Positions 50,253-58,729 of a stretch of DNA of 64,000 nucleotides are shown here, one piece after another. Numbering within the stretch: the first letter of the stretch is position 1; each line of letters begins with the position of its first letter. Made by a program: the position numbers and the translations under genes. The stretch comes from Mesorhizobium sp. AR07 (GTDB taxonomy: Bacteria; Pseudomonadota; Alphaproteobacteria; Rhizobiales; Rhizobiaceae). The stretch spans positions 1,860,001-1,924,000 of the forward strand of contig NZ_CP080525.1 in the NCBI RefSeq assembly GCF_024746815.1, written 5' to 3'. The notes below the pieces were generated by a model, which saw only the letters and a list, made by a program, of their open reading frames with translations, had not been told where the DNA came from and made no database searches.

Positions 50253-51353
50253 ATGCGCGAAAATTTGAACGCCCTCCTCAATACCTACCTTGCCGACGGC
50301 GCGGTGGGCGCCTCGCTGGCTTATTCGCTGAACGGCGCGGCACCAACCGCCATCACCGCTGGCCTCGCTGACCGGGAGCACAACATTGCCGTCCTGCCGG
50401 ACCGGCAGTTCAAGATCGGCAGCTGCACCAAGACCTTCGTCGCAGCCGCCCTGGTCAAGCTCGCCGAAACCGGCAAGCTCGACCTTGGCGCGCCGATCGC
50501 CTCCTGGTTCCCCGATTTGCCGGGTGCCGCCGCCATTTCGGTGCGCCAGCTGATCAATCACCGCAGCGGCCTGCCCGAATTCGAATATTACATTCCGATG
50601 GATCCGGGCCGGCAGTGGACGCCGCGGCAGCTGGTCGACATTGCCTTCGCCTCGGACACCCAGAGGGCACCGGGCGGCCCTGCGGTCTACAACAACACTG
50701 GCTATGTGCTGGCCGGCATGGTCATCGAGGCGGTCTCCGGCCAGTCGCTGGGCGGTTATGTCAGAAGCGCGGTGCTGCAGCCGCTCGGCCTGAAAAACAC
50801 CTGGTCGCCGGCGACCGAAGCCTTTCCGGAAAAGTCGATGGTGCGCGGCTACTACCACCGGCCGCCGCCGCCGGCGAATGCACCGACCGACATCGCCTCC
50901 GGCGGCGAGATGTGGCGCATGGACGGCGTGCTGCCCTATTCCGACGAATTGCAGGATTCCTCCGATTCCTTCCCGTTTGGCGCCGCCTATGGCTGCGGCG
51001 ACATGGTGTCGACGCCGTCCGACATGGTGGGTTTCATGCGCGGCCTGTTCTCCGGCAGGCTGTTGTCGCCGCCCTTCTTCGCCGAGATGTTCGAACACCG
51101 CGTGCCGGCCAGCTTCCCGGGCACCCGCATGCGCGAGACCGGTGCCGGCATGTTCCAAAGTGCCTACGCCGGCCGCGCCTTCTACGGCCATCAGGGCAGC
51201 ATCCCCGGCTACGTCGCCGTCATGCTGCACGACCCGAAGTCAAGCCTGACCATCGCCATGACCAGCAATGTCGGCTCCGGCAACCGGCTGTCCTTCCAGG
51301 CCAGCGGCCTGCACCCGGTCGTCGATCAGGCGATCGAGATCATTCTCGGGTAA
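50253..51353 (+). CDS. Beta-lactamase-family serine hydrolase (D-aminopeptidase/esterase-like)
   Basis: The product has 366 residues with no signal peptide. The nucleophile motif is GSCTK (Ser57-x-x-Lys60), the second motif is YNNTGYVLAGMVIE (Tyr-x-Asn), and the third is GHQGSIPGYVAVM. This is the class C beta-lactamase/DD-peptidase fold (PF00144). Cytoplasmic members include D-aminopeptidases and esterases. Beside a D-amino-acid-type oxidase and a peptide-binding protein, D-aminopeptidase activity is an attractive guess. The ATG follows CAAAGCGAGATCACC. Confidence 0.88.
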   Translation: MRENLNALLNTYLADGAVGASLAYSLNGAAPTAITAGLADREHNIAVLPDRQFKIGSCTKTFVAAALVKLAETGKLDLGAPIASWFPDLPGAAAISVRQLINHRSGLPEFEYYIPMDPGRQWTPRQLVDIAFASDTQRAPGGPAVYNNTGYVLAGMVIEAVSGQSLGGYVRSAVLQPLGLKNTWSPATEAFPEKSMVRGYYHRPPPPANAPTDIASGGEMWRMDGVLPYSDELQDSSDSFPFGAAYGCGDMVSTPSDMVGFMRGLFSGRLLSPPFFAEMFEHRVPASFPGTRMRETGAGMFQSAYAGRAFYGHQGSIPGYVAVMLHDPKSSLTIAMTSNVGSGNRLSFQASGLHPVVDQAIEIILG

Positions 51354-51394
51354 GCATCAGGGCCGCGCCTGGCGCACCAAATCGGCGACGGATC

Positions 51395-51534
51395 AAGGTG
51401 TGTTGAGATTCAGGTCAGGCCGAGCCGAAAACGGTGGCTTTCGAGAACTGGAGCGGACTTTCGGGTCCGTGAGCACCGGAAGCGCAGGAAGCCGTCGTTT
51501 GCAGGCCGGCGTCACCTGAATATCAACGCACCTT
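51395..51534. repeat. Palindromic repeat family P4, copy 2
   Basis: AAGGTGTGTTGAGATTCAGGTC at the left is mirrored by CACCTGAATATCAACGCACCTT at the right; the inner part has CAGGCCGAGCCG and CGTTTGCAGGCCGGC as in copy 1 at 30987. The middle is about 60 bases longer than in copy 1. The stop codon of the cytochrome b561 gene lies inside its right arm. Confidence 0.78.
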
Positions 51535-52077
51535 GGGCAAGCCGGGCAGCATCTGGCTTAGCACGCGATCGCGAAGAAAGACGTGATGGAAGATGGCCGC
51601 CGCGGCGTGCAGGCCGGCGAGCCATAGGATGATATCGCCGAGCGTGCCATGGATGTCGGCCAGCGCGGCGCCGGCGTCCCATGGGCCGAAAAACGGACCG
51701 ATGGCTCCGAAGCCATAGACCGTCACCGGGTGACCGCCGAACCATGCGCCGAGCATGGCCGACGCCGGGACCGCAAACAGCAGCGCATTGAGCGCCCAAT
51801 GCGTTATCTTCGAGGCGACCTCCATCCAGGCCGGCATCGGCGGGGAGTCGGGAATGCGGTCGAACAGGCGCCAGACCAGACGGATGACCAGCAGCCAGAA
51901 AACAGCAAAACCGAGAGACTCGTGAAACAGTAGCGTCGAGGCGTTGGCCGCGGAATAGACGCGCGTGGGCGGACCGCCTGCCGAGACCAGGAAGGCGATG
52001 AGCACAAGCAGCGCCGTCAGCCAATGAAATGCCTGGGCGAGGCTTCCGTAGCGAGTTGTCGTACCGGACAGCGACAT
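51523..52077 (-). CDS. Cytochrome b561
   Basis: The product has 184 residues and four membrane helices with the heme-ligand histidines in place: QAFHWLTALLVLIAFLVS, LLFHESLGFAVFWLLVIRLVWR, KITHWALNALLFAVPASAMLG and DIHGTLGDIILWLAGLHAAAAIFHHVFLRDRVL. Bacterial b561 proteins carry electrons in the inner membrane, for instance as superoxide:quinone oxidoreductase (CybB). CGGAGC before the ATG is the ribosome-binding site. A full EcfG-type promoter lies 35 bases upstream, which predicts stress induction. Confidence 0.93.
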   Translation of the reverse strand: MSLSGTTTRYGSLAQAFHWLTALLVLIAFLVSAGGPPTRVYSAANASTLLFHESLGFAVFWLLVIRLVWRLFDRIPDSPPMPAWMEVASKITHWALNALLFAVPASAMLGAWFGGHPVTVYGFGAIGPFFGPWDAGAALADIHGTLGDIILWLAGLHAAAAIFHHVFLRDRVLSQMLPGLPKVR

Positions 52078-52111
52078 GCAAAAGCTCCGTTGGTCTCCGC
52101 AACATTGCCTG

Positions 52112-52136
52112 AACGTGGCCCTATATCGGTTGTTCC
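52112..52136 (-). promoter_or_regulatory. EcfG/RpoE2-type promoter of cytochrome b561
   Basis: On the minus strand GGAAC (52132-52136), exactly 16 bases, then CGTT (52112-52115). This is a full consensus match, with a 34-base gap to the start codon. Confidence 0.75.
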
Positions 52137-52186
52137 TCAAGTGAACATCTGCGTTTTGCCGTTTGTGTGACGGCGGGCCGCGCGAC

Positions 52187-52252
52187 GGCAAGGGTACCGC
52201 TGGCGCGACGGCAAAGATGCCGCGCGGCGACGGCAAGGTGCCGCACAGAGGT
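52187..52252 (+). repeat. Imperfect tandem repeat, unit about 22 bases
   Basis: Three units of the form GCGCGACGGCAAGGGTACCGC follow each other (GCGACGGCAA is the constant core). They lie between the cytochrome b561 promoter and the DUF1275 gene, with no coding sense on either strand. Confidence 0.6.
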
Positions 52253-52308
52253 GGAACGCCTCGCCGGGATATGAGACGGTATCCGCAAGCCACCACTGGA
52301 GATGCCGG

Positions 52309-52995
52309 ATGAAACCCACATTGCCGCTGCTGTTGAGCCTCAATGGCGGCTATGTCGATACGGCCGGGTTCCTGGCGCTGCAGGGCCTGTTCACCGCGCA
52401 TGTGACAGGAAATTTCGTCACCCTGGGCGCCTCGCTGGTGCTCGGCATTTCGGGCGTGCTGGCAAAACTTCTGGCGCTGCCGGTGTTCTGCATCGTCGTC
52501 ATTCTGACCCGGCTGGCCGGCGAGCGCTTGCGCAGGCATGACCGGCCGGCGCTCGCCGTGTTGCTGGCGGACAAGCTGGCGCTGCTGACCGCCGGCGCCA
52601 CGCTGGCGATCCGCTTTGGCCCCTTCGCCAGCGGCGACGGCGCGGCGGCGATCGTCACCGGCATGGTCCTGGTCGCCGCGATGGCGATCCAGAACGCGGT
52701 GCACCGCGTCCACCTCGCGGCGGCACCGCCCTCGACGCTGATGACCGGCACCACCACCCAGATCATGATCGACCTCGCCGATCTCATCGGCGGCGTGACG
52801 CCGGAGGCCCGCCCTGCCCTCATTGCCCGGCTGCGGCGCATGGCGGCGGCGGTCGCCGTGTTCGCCGCCGGCTGCGCCGCCGCGGCGCTCGGCTTTGCCT
52901 TCGCCAATGTCTGGTGCTTCGTCGTTCCGCCGGTGATTGCGCTCTTCGCCCTGCTGCTGCGGCTTTCGGAGCCTTACGAGGAAGCGAGACCGTAG
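52309..52995 (+). CDS. DUF1275 (YoaK-like) membrane protein
   Basis: The product has 228 residues and six membrane helices. The family block LSLNGGYVDTAGFLALQGLFTAHVTGNFVTLGA is complete, followed by AIQNAVHRVHLAAAPPSTLMTGTTTQIMIDLAD. DUF1275 proteins are widespread and uncharacterised; a transporter or channel role is often supposed. GGAGATGCCGG precedes the ATG. The stop is one base from the stop of the converging BKACE-like gene. Confidence 0.92.
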   Translation: MKPTLPLLLSLNGGYVDTAGFLALQGLFTAHVTGNFVTLGASLVLGISGVLAKLLALPVFCIVVILTRLAGERLRRHDRPALAVLLADKLALLTAGATLAIRFGPFASGDGAAAIVTGMVLVAAMAIQNAVHRVHLAAAPPSTLMTGTTTQIMIDLADLIGGVTPEARPALIARLRRMAAAVAVFAAGCAAAALGFAFANVWCFVVPPVIALFALLLRLSEPYEEARP

Positions 52996-52996
52996 A

Positions 52997-53722
52997 TCAG
53001 CGGGCTGGCATCGGCCTAAAGATCGCCACCGCAGCCGCGGCGATCGCCGCATTGTCCTTCGCGATAGTCCCATCGGCGAGCGTCTTGCCGTCTTCCAGCC
53101 CGACCCGCGTCGACCAGCGCTGGCGATGCGCAAGCGCGACGAACGGCCAGACGGTGGCGTCGACGCCGTGCAGCAGGATCGGCCTCAGCACCTTGGCGCG
53201 CCCGAGCACGGCGGCGATGCCGTGCGCCTCGTCCAACGCCGCCGGCAGGTCCTGGATGTCGATCTCGATCAGGATGCGCAGCACGCGGTTGTGGTCGGCC
53301 AGCCCGACGAAGCGCTCCGCATCGGCTGTTGTGGCAAGCCCCGCCTCGATGCCGATGCCACGGCCGCGCAGCAGCTCCATCACGGCGGGCGCGTCGGCCT
53401 CCGACAGATTGACCGAGGCATAGTCGGGCAGTTCCCGCCACGCGGCGATCGCCGCACGGGTCCGCTCGACATCGTTCTCGATCCAGGCGCCGGTCGACAC
53501 GCCGACCAGCGTGCCCGGACAGGCCTGGCGCACCGCCAGCACGGTGGCGTCGACGGCCACCAGACTTTCGCGCCCGTCCGCGCCGCGCGGGTGGATGTGC
53601 AGTTCGGCCGCACCGGCGTCGACGCAGGCCGCCGCGTCATCAGCCATCGCCTGTGCGTCGAGCGGCAGCTTTGGGTGGAAATCGCGCGGACGCGCGCCGT
53701 TGATGCAGGCCTGGACGATCAT
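52997..53722 (-). CDS. BKACE-like (DUF849) beta-keto acid cleavage enzyme
   Basis: The product has 241 residues, shorter than typical 270-310-residue members. The family motifs are IVQACINGARP, AAELHIHPRGADG (His-x-His for metal), STGAWI, and GIEAGLATTADAERF. Characterised BKACE enzymes cleave beta-keto acids with acetyl-CoA; this shorter type is uncharacterised and may differ in substrate. The gene is isolated and convergent with the DUF1275 gene. Confidence 0.85.
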   Translation of the reverse strand: MIVQACINGARPRDFHPKLPLDAQAMADDAAACVDAGAAELHIHPRGADGRESLVAVDATVLAVRQACPGTLVGVSTGAWIENDVERTRAAIAAWRELPDYASVNLSEADAPAVMELLRGRGIGIEAGLATTADAERFVGLADHNRVLRILIEIDIQDLPAALDEAHGIAAVLGRAKVLRPILLHGVDATVWPFVALAHRQRWSTRVGLEDGKTLADGTIAKDNAAIAAAAVAIFRPMPAR

Positions 53723-53766
53723 GCGGTCTCACCTCGGACAGGGAAGCCGCAGTCTAGCCGCACGGC

Positions 53767-53820
53767 CGCGAAACTGCCAATCTCCCCCTCGTGGGGGAAT
53801 TTGGCAGTTCCACGGCCGCG
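53767..53820. repeat. Short hairpin related to the P3 repeat core
   Basis: CGCGAAACTGCCAATCTCCCCCTCGTGGGGG is followed by AATTTGGCAGTTCCACGGCCGCG, a near-perfect inverted repeat with CGTG at its centre. The CTGCCAATCTCCCC core is shared with P3 copies. It lies upstream of the BKACE-like gene. Confidence 0.7.
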
Positions 53821-53911
53821 CGGGCAAGGTTGGCGGCATTTGAATAAAAGCCGCCTGTGGATATTTACCCCACGTTCCGCCAGGCCCGGCAAGATACATT
53901 AGGGCGGGATC

Positions 53912-54109
53912 ATGGAGGGACCATTGACCAGCGATTTTTCAGCCGCCCGTCTCCATCTCGAACGCGCCTATCACTATCTGCGTGGCAATGACGAGACCAG
54001 CCGCGAGGCATGTGAGGCCCTCGATCTGTTGATCGAAATGGTGGCGGAGGCCCAGCACAAGCGGCCGGTGACAGGCGTCATAGCCTTTCCGCGATCGGCG
54101 ACGCGGTGA
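53912..54109 (+). CDS. Small protein of unknown function
   Basis: The product has 65 residues: a helical SAARLHLERAYHYLRGNDETSREACEALDLLIEMVAEAQH and a short tail. It looks like an ordered helical hairpin. The ATG follows GGGCGGGATC, a fair ribosome-binding site. No known family. Confidence 0.58.
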   Translation: MEGPLTSDFSAARLHLERAYHYLRGNDETSREACEALDLLIEMVAEAQHKRPVTGVIAFPRSATR

Positions 54110-54163
54110 CGATTTGACCGGGCTCGAACAGTCTTGCCCCAGGTGACTGGAGCAGCGAACCCG

Positions 54164-56272
54164 TCACGATGCCCTTCGCCTGCCCGGCGTCCCGGCGTCC
54201 GCCGTCGCCCGCGCGACGATCTGCTCCAGCGGCTCCGGCCGGTGCAGCAAAAACCCCTGGCCGAAGGCGACGCCCATATCGGCGAGCATGGCCAGCGTGT
54301 CCTGCCGTTCGATCTTCTCGCCGACCACGTCGCAGCCGAGGCTGCGGGCGATGCTGGTGATGGCCAGCACGATCTCGCGGTCGAAGCGGCTTTGCGTGAT
54401 GTGCTCGATGAAGGAACCATCGATCTTGATCGTGTCGACGGGGAAGCGCCTGAGATATTCGAACGAACTCATGCCGGCGCCGAAATCGTCGAGGCTGACC
54501 CGGCAGCGCCGCTCGCGCGCCTTGCGCACGAACTGTTCGGCGGCGTCGAAATTGGTGACGGCCGCGGTTTCGGTGATTTCGAAACCGATGCCCGAATGCG
54601 GCGCCCCGGTCTCGTCGATGACGCTGTCGACGAACTCCCAAAGCTGAGGATCGCTCAGCGTCTGCGCCGACAGGTTGAAGCCGAGCGTCAGCGCGCCCGA
54701 GCGCAAGGCCGCGCCATGCCGCGACAGCGCGGTGCGGATGATCCAGCGGTCGAGCCTGGAAGCGATGCCGAACCGCTCGGCCACCGGAATGAACTCGCCG
54801 GGCGGCACCAGCCGGCCATTGCGCCCAGCGAGCCTGGCCAGCACTTCGACATGGCGGCTCTCTTGCCAAGGCTTGCCCAGCAGATGGATTTCCTGGCCGA
54901 ACAGTTTTAGCCGTCCGTCTTCCATGGCATCGACGGTGTCGGCCGCGACGCGCGCCGCGTTGAGCCCGCCGGAACCGGATGTCGTCCTGGTGGAGAAGAC
55001 GGCGAAGCGGTTGCGGCCGGCAGCCTTGGCCGCGTAGCAGGCATCGTCGGCGCAGGCGAGCGCATCGGCCACCGTCGTGCTGGCGTCATCGATGAAAGCA
55101 ATGCCGATCGAGGCCGCCAGCTTGCGCGATGACGTGGCCGGGCCGAGATCGGCTTCGCGCACCGCGCCAAGCACGGCCGTGGCGATCCGCTCGGCCTGCG
55201 CGGCGTCGCAATGCGGCACCAGCAACGCGAATTCGTCGCCGCCCAGCCGCGCCGCATGCGCGGCCTGCGGCAGGCAGCCGCTGATGCCGGCGGCGACGCT
55301 CTTCAGTGCCAGGTCGCCGGCGGCGTGGCCGGCAAAATCGTTGAGCGCCTTGAAGTAGTCGAGGTCGACATAGAACACCGCCAACGGCGCCCCCGCCGCG
55401 ATATGGTCTCTGAGCAGCCGGTCGAAGGCGGACCGGTTCCACAGGCCGGTCAGCGCGTCGTGGCGGGCCGCATAGGCAAGTTCCAGCTCGCGCAATTTTT
55501 CCTCGGTGATGTCGCGGACCGTGCCGAGGATCTGGCCGACAGCACCCGCGGCGGCGACGAAGCGCACCAGCGATTCGATATGGCGGATCTCGCCGTCTCG
55601 CCTGATGATGCGGTATTGATTGGCAATGACGCCGTCCGTTCCGATCGGCGCGCGGTGGGCGCGCTCGGTGGCTTCCTTGTCGTCGGGATGCAGATAGCTG
55701 TGCCAGAGGTCGGCCGGCACCACGTCGGTGTCAGAGACGAAGCCGAACATGTCCCTGGTGCGGCTGTCCCAATAGCTCTTGTTGGTGGCGATGTCGTAAT
55801 GCCAGATGCCGGTGCCGCTGGCGGCGAGCGCCAGGCGGAAGCGCACATTGACCTGTTCGAGCTCGGCTTCGGCCGCCTTCTGCTTGGTGATGTCGGTCTG
55901 CACGCCCATCAGCCGCAGCGGCTTTCCGGACGCGTCGCGCTCGACGATGCCGCCGCGATCGAGCACCCACACCCAATGGCCCTGCTTGTGCTTCAGCCGG
56001 AGCTCGGTCTCGATGGCATCGGTCTGTCCGGCAATGTGGCGATCGCCGCTGGCCAACGCCCGCTCGCGATCATCGGGATGGGTCAGTTGCAGCCACAGGT
56101 CGCTGGTGTTGGCTAGTTCGCTTTCGTCATAGCCGAGCATCCGCGCCCAGGTCGCCGAATAGAAGCAGTCGCCGGTCGCAAGATCCCAGTCCCAGACGCC
56201 AAGATGGGCGCGTTCCAGGGCCTTCGCCCAGAACGTTCCATTGCGACTTTTCTTGTCCTGACGCGCCATCAT
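54164..56272 (-). CDS. PAS-PAS-GGDEF-EAL cyclic-di-GMP turnover protein
   Basis: The product has 702 residues with no membrane helix. Two PAS domains of the PAS_3 type cover about 15-135 and 140-265. The GGDEF domain has the intact active site LGGDEF (344-348) and no RxxD inhibitory site before it. The EAL domain starts near 460 with EVL (476-478) in place of EAL, and has NLSAQTL, EITET, SLDDFGAGMSSFEYLRRFPVDTIKIDGSFI and GEKIERQD, so all catalytic acidic residues seem present. It may make or degrade c-di-GMP, with the PAS domains as input. Confidence 0.94.
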   Translation of the reverse strand: MMARQDKKSRNGTFWAKALERAHLGVWDWDLATGDCFYSATWARMLGYDESELANTSDLWLQLTHPDDRERALASGDRHIAGQTDAIETELRLKHKQGHWVWVLDRGGIVERDASGKPLRLMGVQTDITKQKAAEAELEQVNVRFRLALAASGTGIWHYDIATNKSYWDSRTRDMFGFVSDTDVVPADLWHSYLHPDDKEATERAHRAPIGTDGVIANQYRIIRRDGEIRHIESLVRFVAAAGAVGQILGTVRDITEEKLRELELAYAARHDALTGLWNRSAFDRLLRDHIAAGAPLAVFYVDLDYFKALNDFAGHAAGDLALKSVAAGISGCLPQAAHAARLGGDEFALLVPHCDAAQAERIATAVLGAVREADLGPATSSRKLAASIGIAFIDDASTTVADALACADDACYAAKAAGRNRFAVFSTRTTSGSGGLNAARVAADTVDAMEDGRLKLFGQEIHLLGKPWQESRHVEVLARLAGRNGRLVPPGEFIPVAERFGIASRLDRWIIRTALSRHGAALRSGALTLGFNLSAQTLSDPQLWEFVDSVIDETGAPHSGIGFEITETAAVTNFDAAEQFVRKARERRCRVSLDDFGAGMSSFEYLRRFPVDTIKIDGSFIEHITQSRFDREIVLAITSIARSLGCDVVGEKIERQDTLAMLADMGVAFGQGFLLHRPEPLEQIVARATADAGTPGRRRAS

Positions 56273-56522
56273 CTGCTTCGCTCATCCCGCCACGCGGCAA
56301 TCTGCAGCAAACCAGAGAAGAAACAGTTACCGCTGGAAGGCCGGCCATGGCGGCGATCCGGCGTTGCCGGCTGTGTGAGCGTTACCGGTCGTGAAATGTC
56401 CCCGTAGCCCTTCGATTGGCCGGCAAGAACCGGAGTTTTGCGCCCGCCGGATCGTCTTACTGCTTGCCCGGGGTCATCGGCGCGGATCGGTGACCTCTGG
56501 CAAACAACAAGAGGACCTCCCA

Positions 56523-56972
56523 ATGACCAAACAGGAAGACAACAAGGCCGTCGTCATCAGATGGTTCACCGATTTCTGGGGTGAAACCTGCGATCTGTCG
56601 GTCGTCGACGAGATCGCCGCACCGGACATGCTGCTGAAATACTCGCTGCATGAGCCGCGCCGTGGCCGCGACGACATCAAGGCCTTCATGACCGACTTCC
56701 GTGCCGCCTTCCCTGACCTCAGCTTCTGGGCGACCGCCGACCTCATCGCCGAAGGCGACTACGTCGTCGGCCAGTGGGAGGGCGGCGGCACCCACACCGG
56801 CCCGGCATTCAGCGATTTCCTCGTCGGTTCGCTGCCGGCCGCCACCGGCCGCACCATGCGCTTCACCGGCACCACCGTGCTGAAGGTGGTCGACGGCCGG
56901 ATCGTCGAGGAGATCGGCCTCGACGACGGCCTCGCCGCCCTCACCCAACTCGGCCTGATCAAGGCCGCCTGA
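56523..56972 (+). CDS. SnoaL-like ester-cyclase-type protein
   Basis: The product has 149 residues: VVIRWFTDFWGETCDLSVVDEIAAPDMLLKYSLHEPRRGRDDIKAFMTDFRAAFPDLSFW, then GDYVVGQWEGGGTHTGPA and GRTMRFTGTTVLKVVDGRIVEEIGLDDGLAALTQLGLI. This is the NTF2-like SnoaL fold. SnoaL is a polyketide cyclase, but most homologues of this kind are of unknown substrate. CAAGAGGACC precedes the ATG at 56523. It stands alone before the DNA-repair group. Confidence 0.88.
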   Translation: MTKQEDNKAVVIRWFTDFWGETCDLSVVDEIAAPDMLLKYSLHEPRRGRDDIKAFMTDFRAAFPDLSFWATADLIAEGDYVVGQWEGGGTHTGPAFSDFLVGSLPAATGRTMRFTGTTVLKVVDGRIVEEIGLDDGLAALTQLGLIKAA

Positions 56973-57075
56973 GGAAACGCAGGCAATGAATGAATGAGGT
57001 CCGCATGGCCGTGATGCGGACCTCTTTCCGTTTGCCCGATCAGGCTGGACCCTCCTGACAGTTGGCAGGAAACGG

Positions 57076-58251
57076 GTGGCGAAGCTGGCTTCCGGCGGCT
57101 TCAATGCGGCCATGTTCATCACCCTGGCCAAAAATCTGAAATCCACGCCGCTGCAAGTCGCCGATGATCCGCGCTGGGCGCGTATCGTCGCGCGCGACAA
57201 ATCGACCGACGGAGAATTCTGGTACTCGGTGGCGACGACCGGAGTCTATTGCCGGCCCTCCTGCCCGTCACGGCGCGCCAACCCCAAGAACGTGCAGTTG
57301 CACCACACACTGGGTCAGGCCAAGGCGACCGGCTTTCGCCCATGCCGGCGCTGCAACCCGGACGGCCCTTCGCTGGAGGCCGGCAACGCCGCGATGGTTG
57401 CCGATGCCTGCCGCAGGATCGAACGGAGCGAAGAAGAGCCGTCGCTCGGCGACCTGGCCGCCGCCGCCGGTCGCAGCCCCGGTTATTTTCATCGCGTCTT
57501 CAAGGCTGTCACCGGGCTGACGCCGAAGGATTATGCCGCCGCGCAGCGTGCCGCCAGGGTGCGCCAGGGCCTGGAAGACGGCAGCAGCGTGACAGCGGCG
57601 ATCTACGATGCCGGCTTCAATTCGAGCGGGCGTTTTTACGAGAAATCCACCGGCATGCTGGGCATGACGCCGACGCGCTATCGCGCCGGCGGCGCGCATG
57701 AAGAGATCCGCTTTGCCGTCGGCGAATCCTCGCTCGGCACAATCCTGGTCGCATCGAGCCAGAAAGGCGTTGCCTCGATCCTGCTCGGCGGCGATCCGGA
57801 CATGCTGGTGCGCGACCTGCAGGACCGTTTCCCCAGGGCACGGCTGATCGGCGGCGACCGCGACTATGAGGCGCTCGTCGCTCGCGTCGTCGGTTTCGTC
57901 GAAGCGCCGGCGCTCGGCCTCGACCTGCCGCTCGACGTGCGCGGCACCGCGTTCCAGCAGCGCGTCTGGCAGGCCTTGCGAGACATCCCGGTCGGCCAGA
58001 CAGCCTCTTATGCCGAGATTGCAGAGCGCATCGGGGCGCCAAAGGCGACCCGCGCCATCGCCGCCGCCTGTGCGGCCAACACTCTTGCTGCCGCCATTCC
58101 CTGTCACCGAGTGATCCGCAAGGACGGCGCGCTGTCCGGCTACGCCTGGGGCGCGGAGCGCAAGCGCGCGCTGCTCGACCGGGAGGAGGCGTCTGGTGGA
58201 CCGGGCGCGGTGAAGACAGCTGATAACGCGTACCGGTCTACGCGAGCCTGA
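57076..58251 (+). CDS. ada: Ada: methylphosphotriester/O6-methylguanine DNA methyltransferase and AraC-type regulator
   Basis: The product has 391 residues. The N-terminal zinc domain has Cys59, Cys63, Cys90 and Cys93 (GVYCRPSCPS, PCRRCNP), Cys59 being the methyl acceptor from phosphotriesters. An AraC-type DNA-binding domain follows at about 105-205 (SPGYFHRVFKAVTGLTPKDYAAAQR). The C-terminal methyltransferase domain ends in IPCHRV with Cys343. The GTG at 57076 has AGGAAACGG upstream and is preferred over the ATG at 57112. Methylated Ada activates alkylation-repair genes; ogt and the 2OG oxygenase downstream are likely targets. Confidence 0.94.
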   Translation: MAKLASGGFNAAMFITLAKNLKSTPLQVADDPRWARIVARDKSTDGEFWYSVATTGVYCRPSCPSRRANPKNVQLHHTLGQAKATGFRPCRRCNPDGPSLEAGNAAMVADACRRIERSEEEPSLGDLAAAAGRSPGYFHRVFKAVTGLTPKDYAAAQRAARVRQGLEDGSSVTAAIYDAGFNSSGRFYEKSTGMLGMTPTRYRAGGAHEEIRFAVGESSLGTILVASSQKGVASILLGGDPDMLVRDLQDRFPRARLIGGDRDYEALVARVVGFVEAPALGLDLPLDVRGTAFQQRVWQALRDIPVGQTASYAEIAERIGAPKATRAIAAACAANTLAAAIPCHRVIRKDGALSGYAWGAERKRALLDREEASGGPGAVKTADNAYRSTRA

Positions 58252-58267
58252 CGAGCACCGGGCGGCA

Positions 58268-58501
58268 ATGCGCGCGATGGCAAGGTCTCCCACCACCGAT
58301 GCGACCATCCAGGCCCGCAACGGCGGTGCAATTAGCGCCCGTGCCCAAGACGCGAAATCACTGGTGATGGCTGCTATTGGCGAGCTTGTCGGTGACGACA
58401 AGGCCGAGTGGAGCCGCACCGCGACCGGCGAGATCGAGTTGCGGCTGTTGACCGGCGAAGTGTTCTTGCTGGGCGAGCTTTCCGTCACGCGTGTCGCCTG
58501 A
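58268..58501 (+). CDS. Small protein of unknown function
   Basis: The product has 77 residues or 74 if the second Met is used. The first 35 are polar; the rest (AKSLVMAAIGELVGDDKAEWSRTATGEIELRLLTGEVFLLGELSVTRVA) alternates helix and strands. There is no clear ribosome-binding site. It lies between ada and ogt on the same strand, but a P3 repeat separates it from ogt. Family is unknown, and whether it is expressed is uncertain. Confidence 0.5.
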   Translation: MRAMARSPTTDATIQARNGGAISARAQDAKSLVMAAIGELVGDDKAEWSRTATGEIELRLLTGEVFLLGELSVTRVA

Positions 58502-58534
58502 CGAAATGTAACGGTTCGAAATCAGCGCTCTACG

Positions 58535-58604
58535 GCGCCCCCTCTGTCCTGCCGGACATCTCCCTCCTTGTGGGGGAGATGTCCGGCAGGACAGAGGGGG
58601 CGCC
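58535..58604. repeat. Palindromic repeat family P3, copy 3 (minimal form)
   Basis: GGCGCCCCCTCTGTCCTGCC and GGACATCTCCC meet their near-perfect complement ending in GGGGGCGCC, giving arms of about 33 bases and almost no loop. It is the shortest form of P3, without the inner spacer seen at 13928 and 42627. Confidence 0.88.
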
Positions 58605-58729
58605 ACAGAACTCGACGGCGGGTGTTGAGTTTTTCACAGGCTACGATCTTGAATTTGAAAGCAAGCATCGGAGTGAGAGGCGGCCTGCACGTAGCTAGGG
58701 TTCAGGCACAAACAAAGGAGTGGAAGGCA

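Noticed and set aside
49302..51230. A 642-codon minus-strand frame
   Set aside because: It is antisense to the peptide-binding-protein and hydrolase genes, crosses a P1 repeat and shows no domain.
52187..52252. Tandem repeats considered as a CRISPR or a minisatellite gene
   Set aside because: Three imperfect units without spacers and no coding sense; kept only as a tandem repeat.
58660..58690. Possible Ada box (GAAAGCAAGCA) before ogt
   Set aside because: Similarity to the enterobacterial AAAGCGCA box is partial and the rhizobial Ada site is not known to me.
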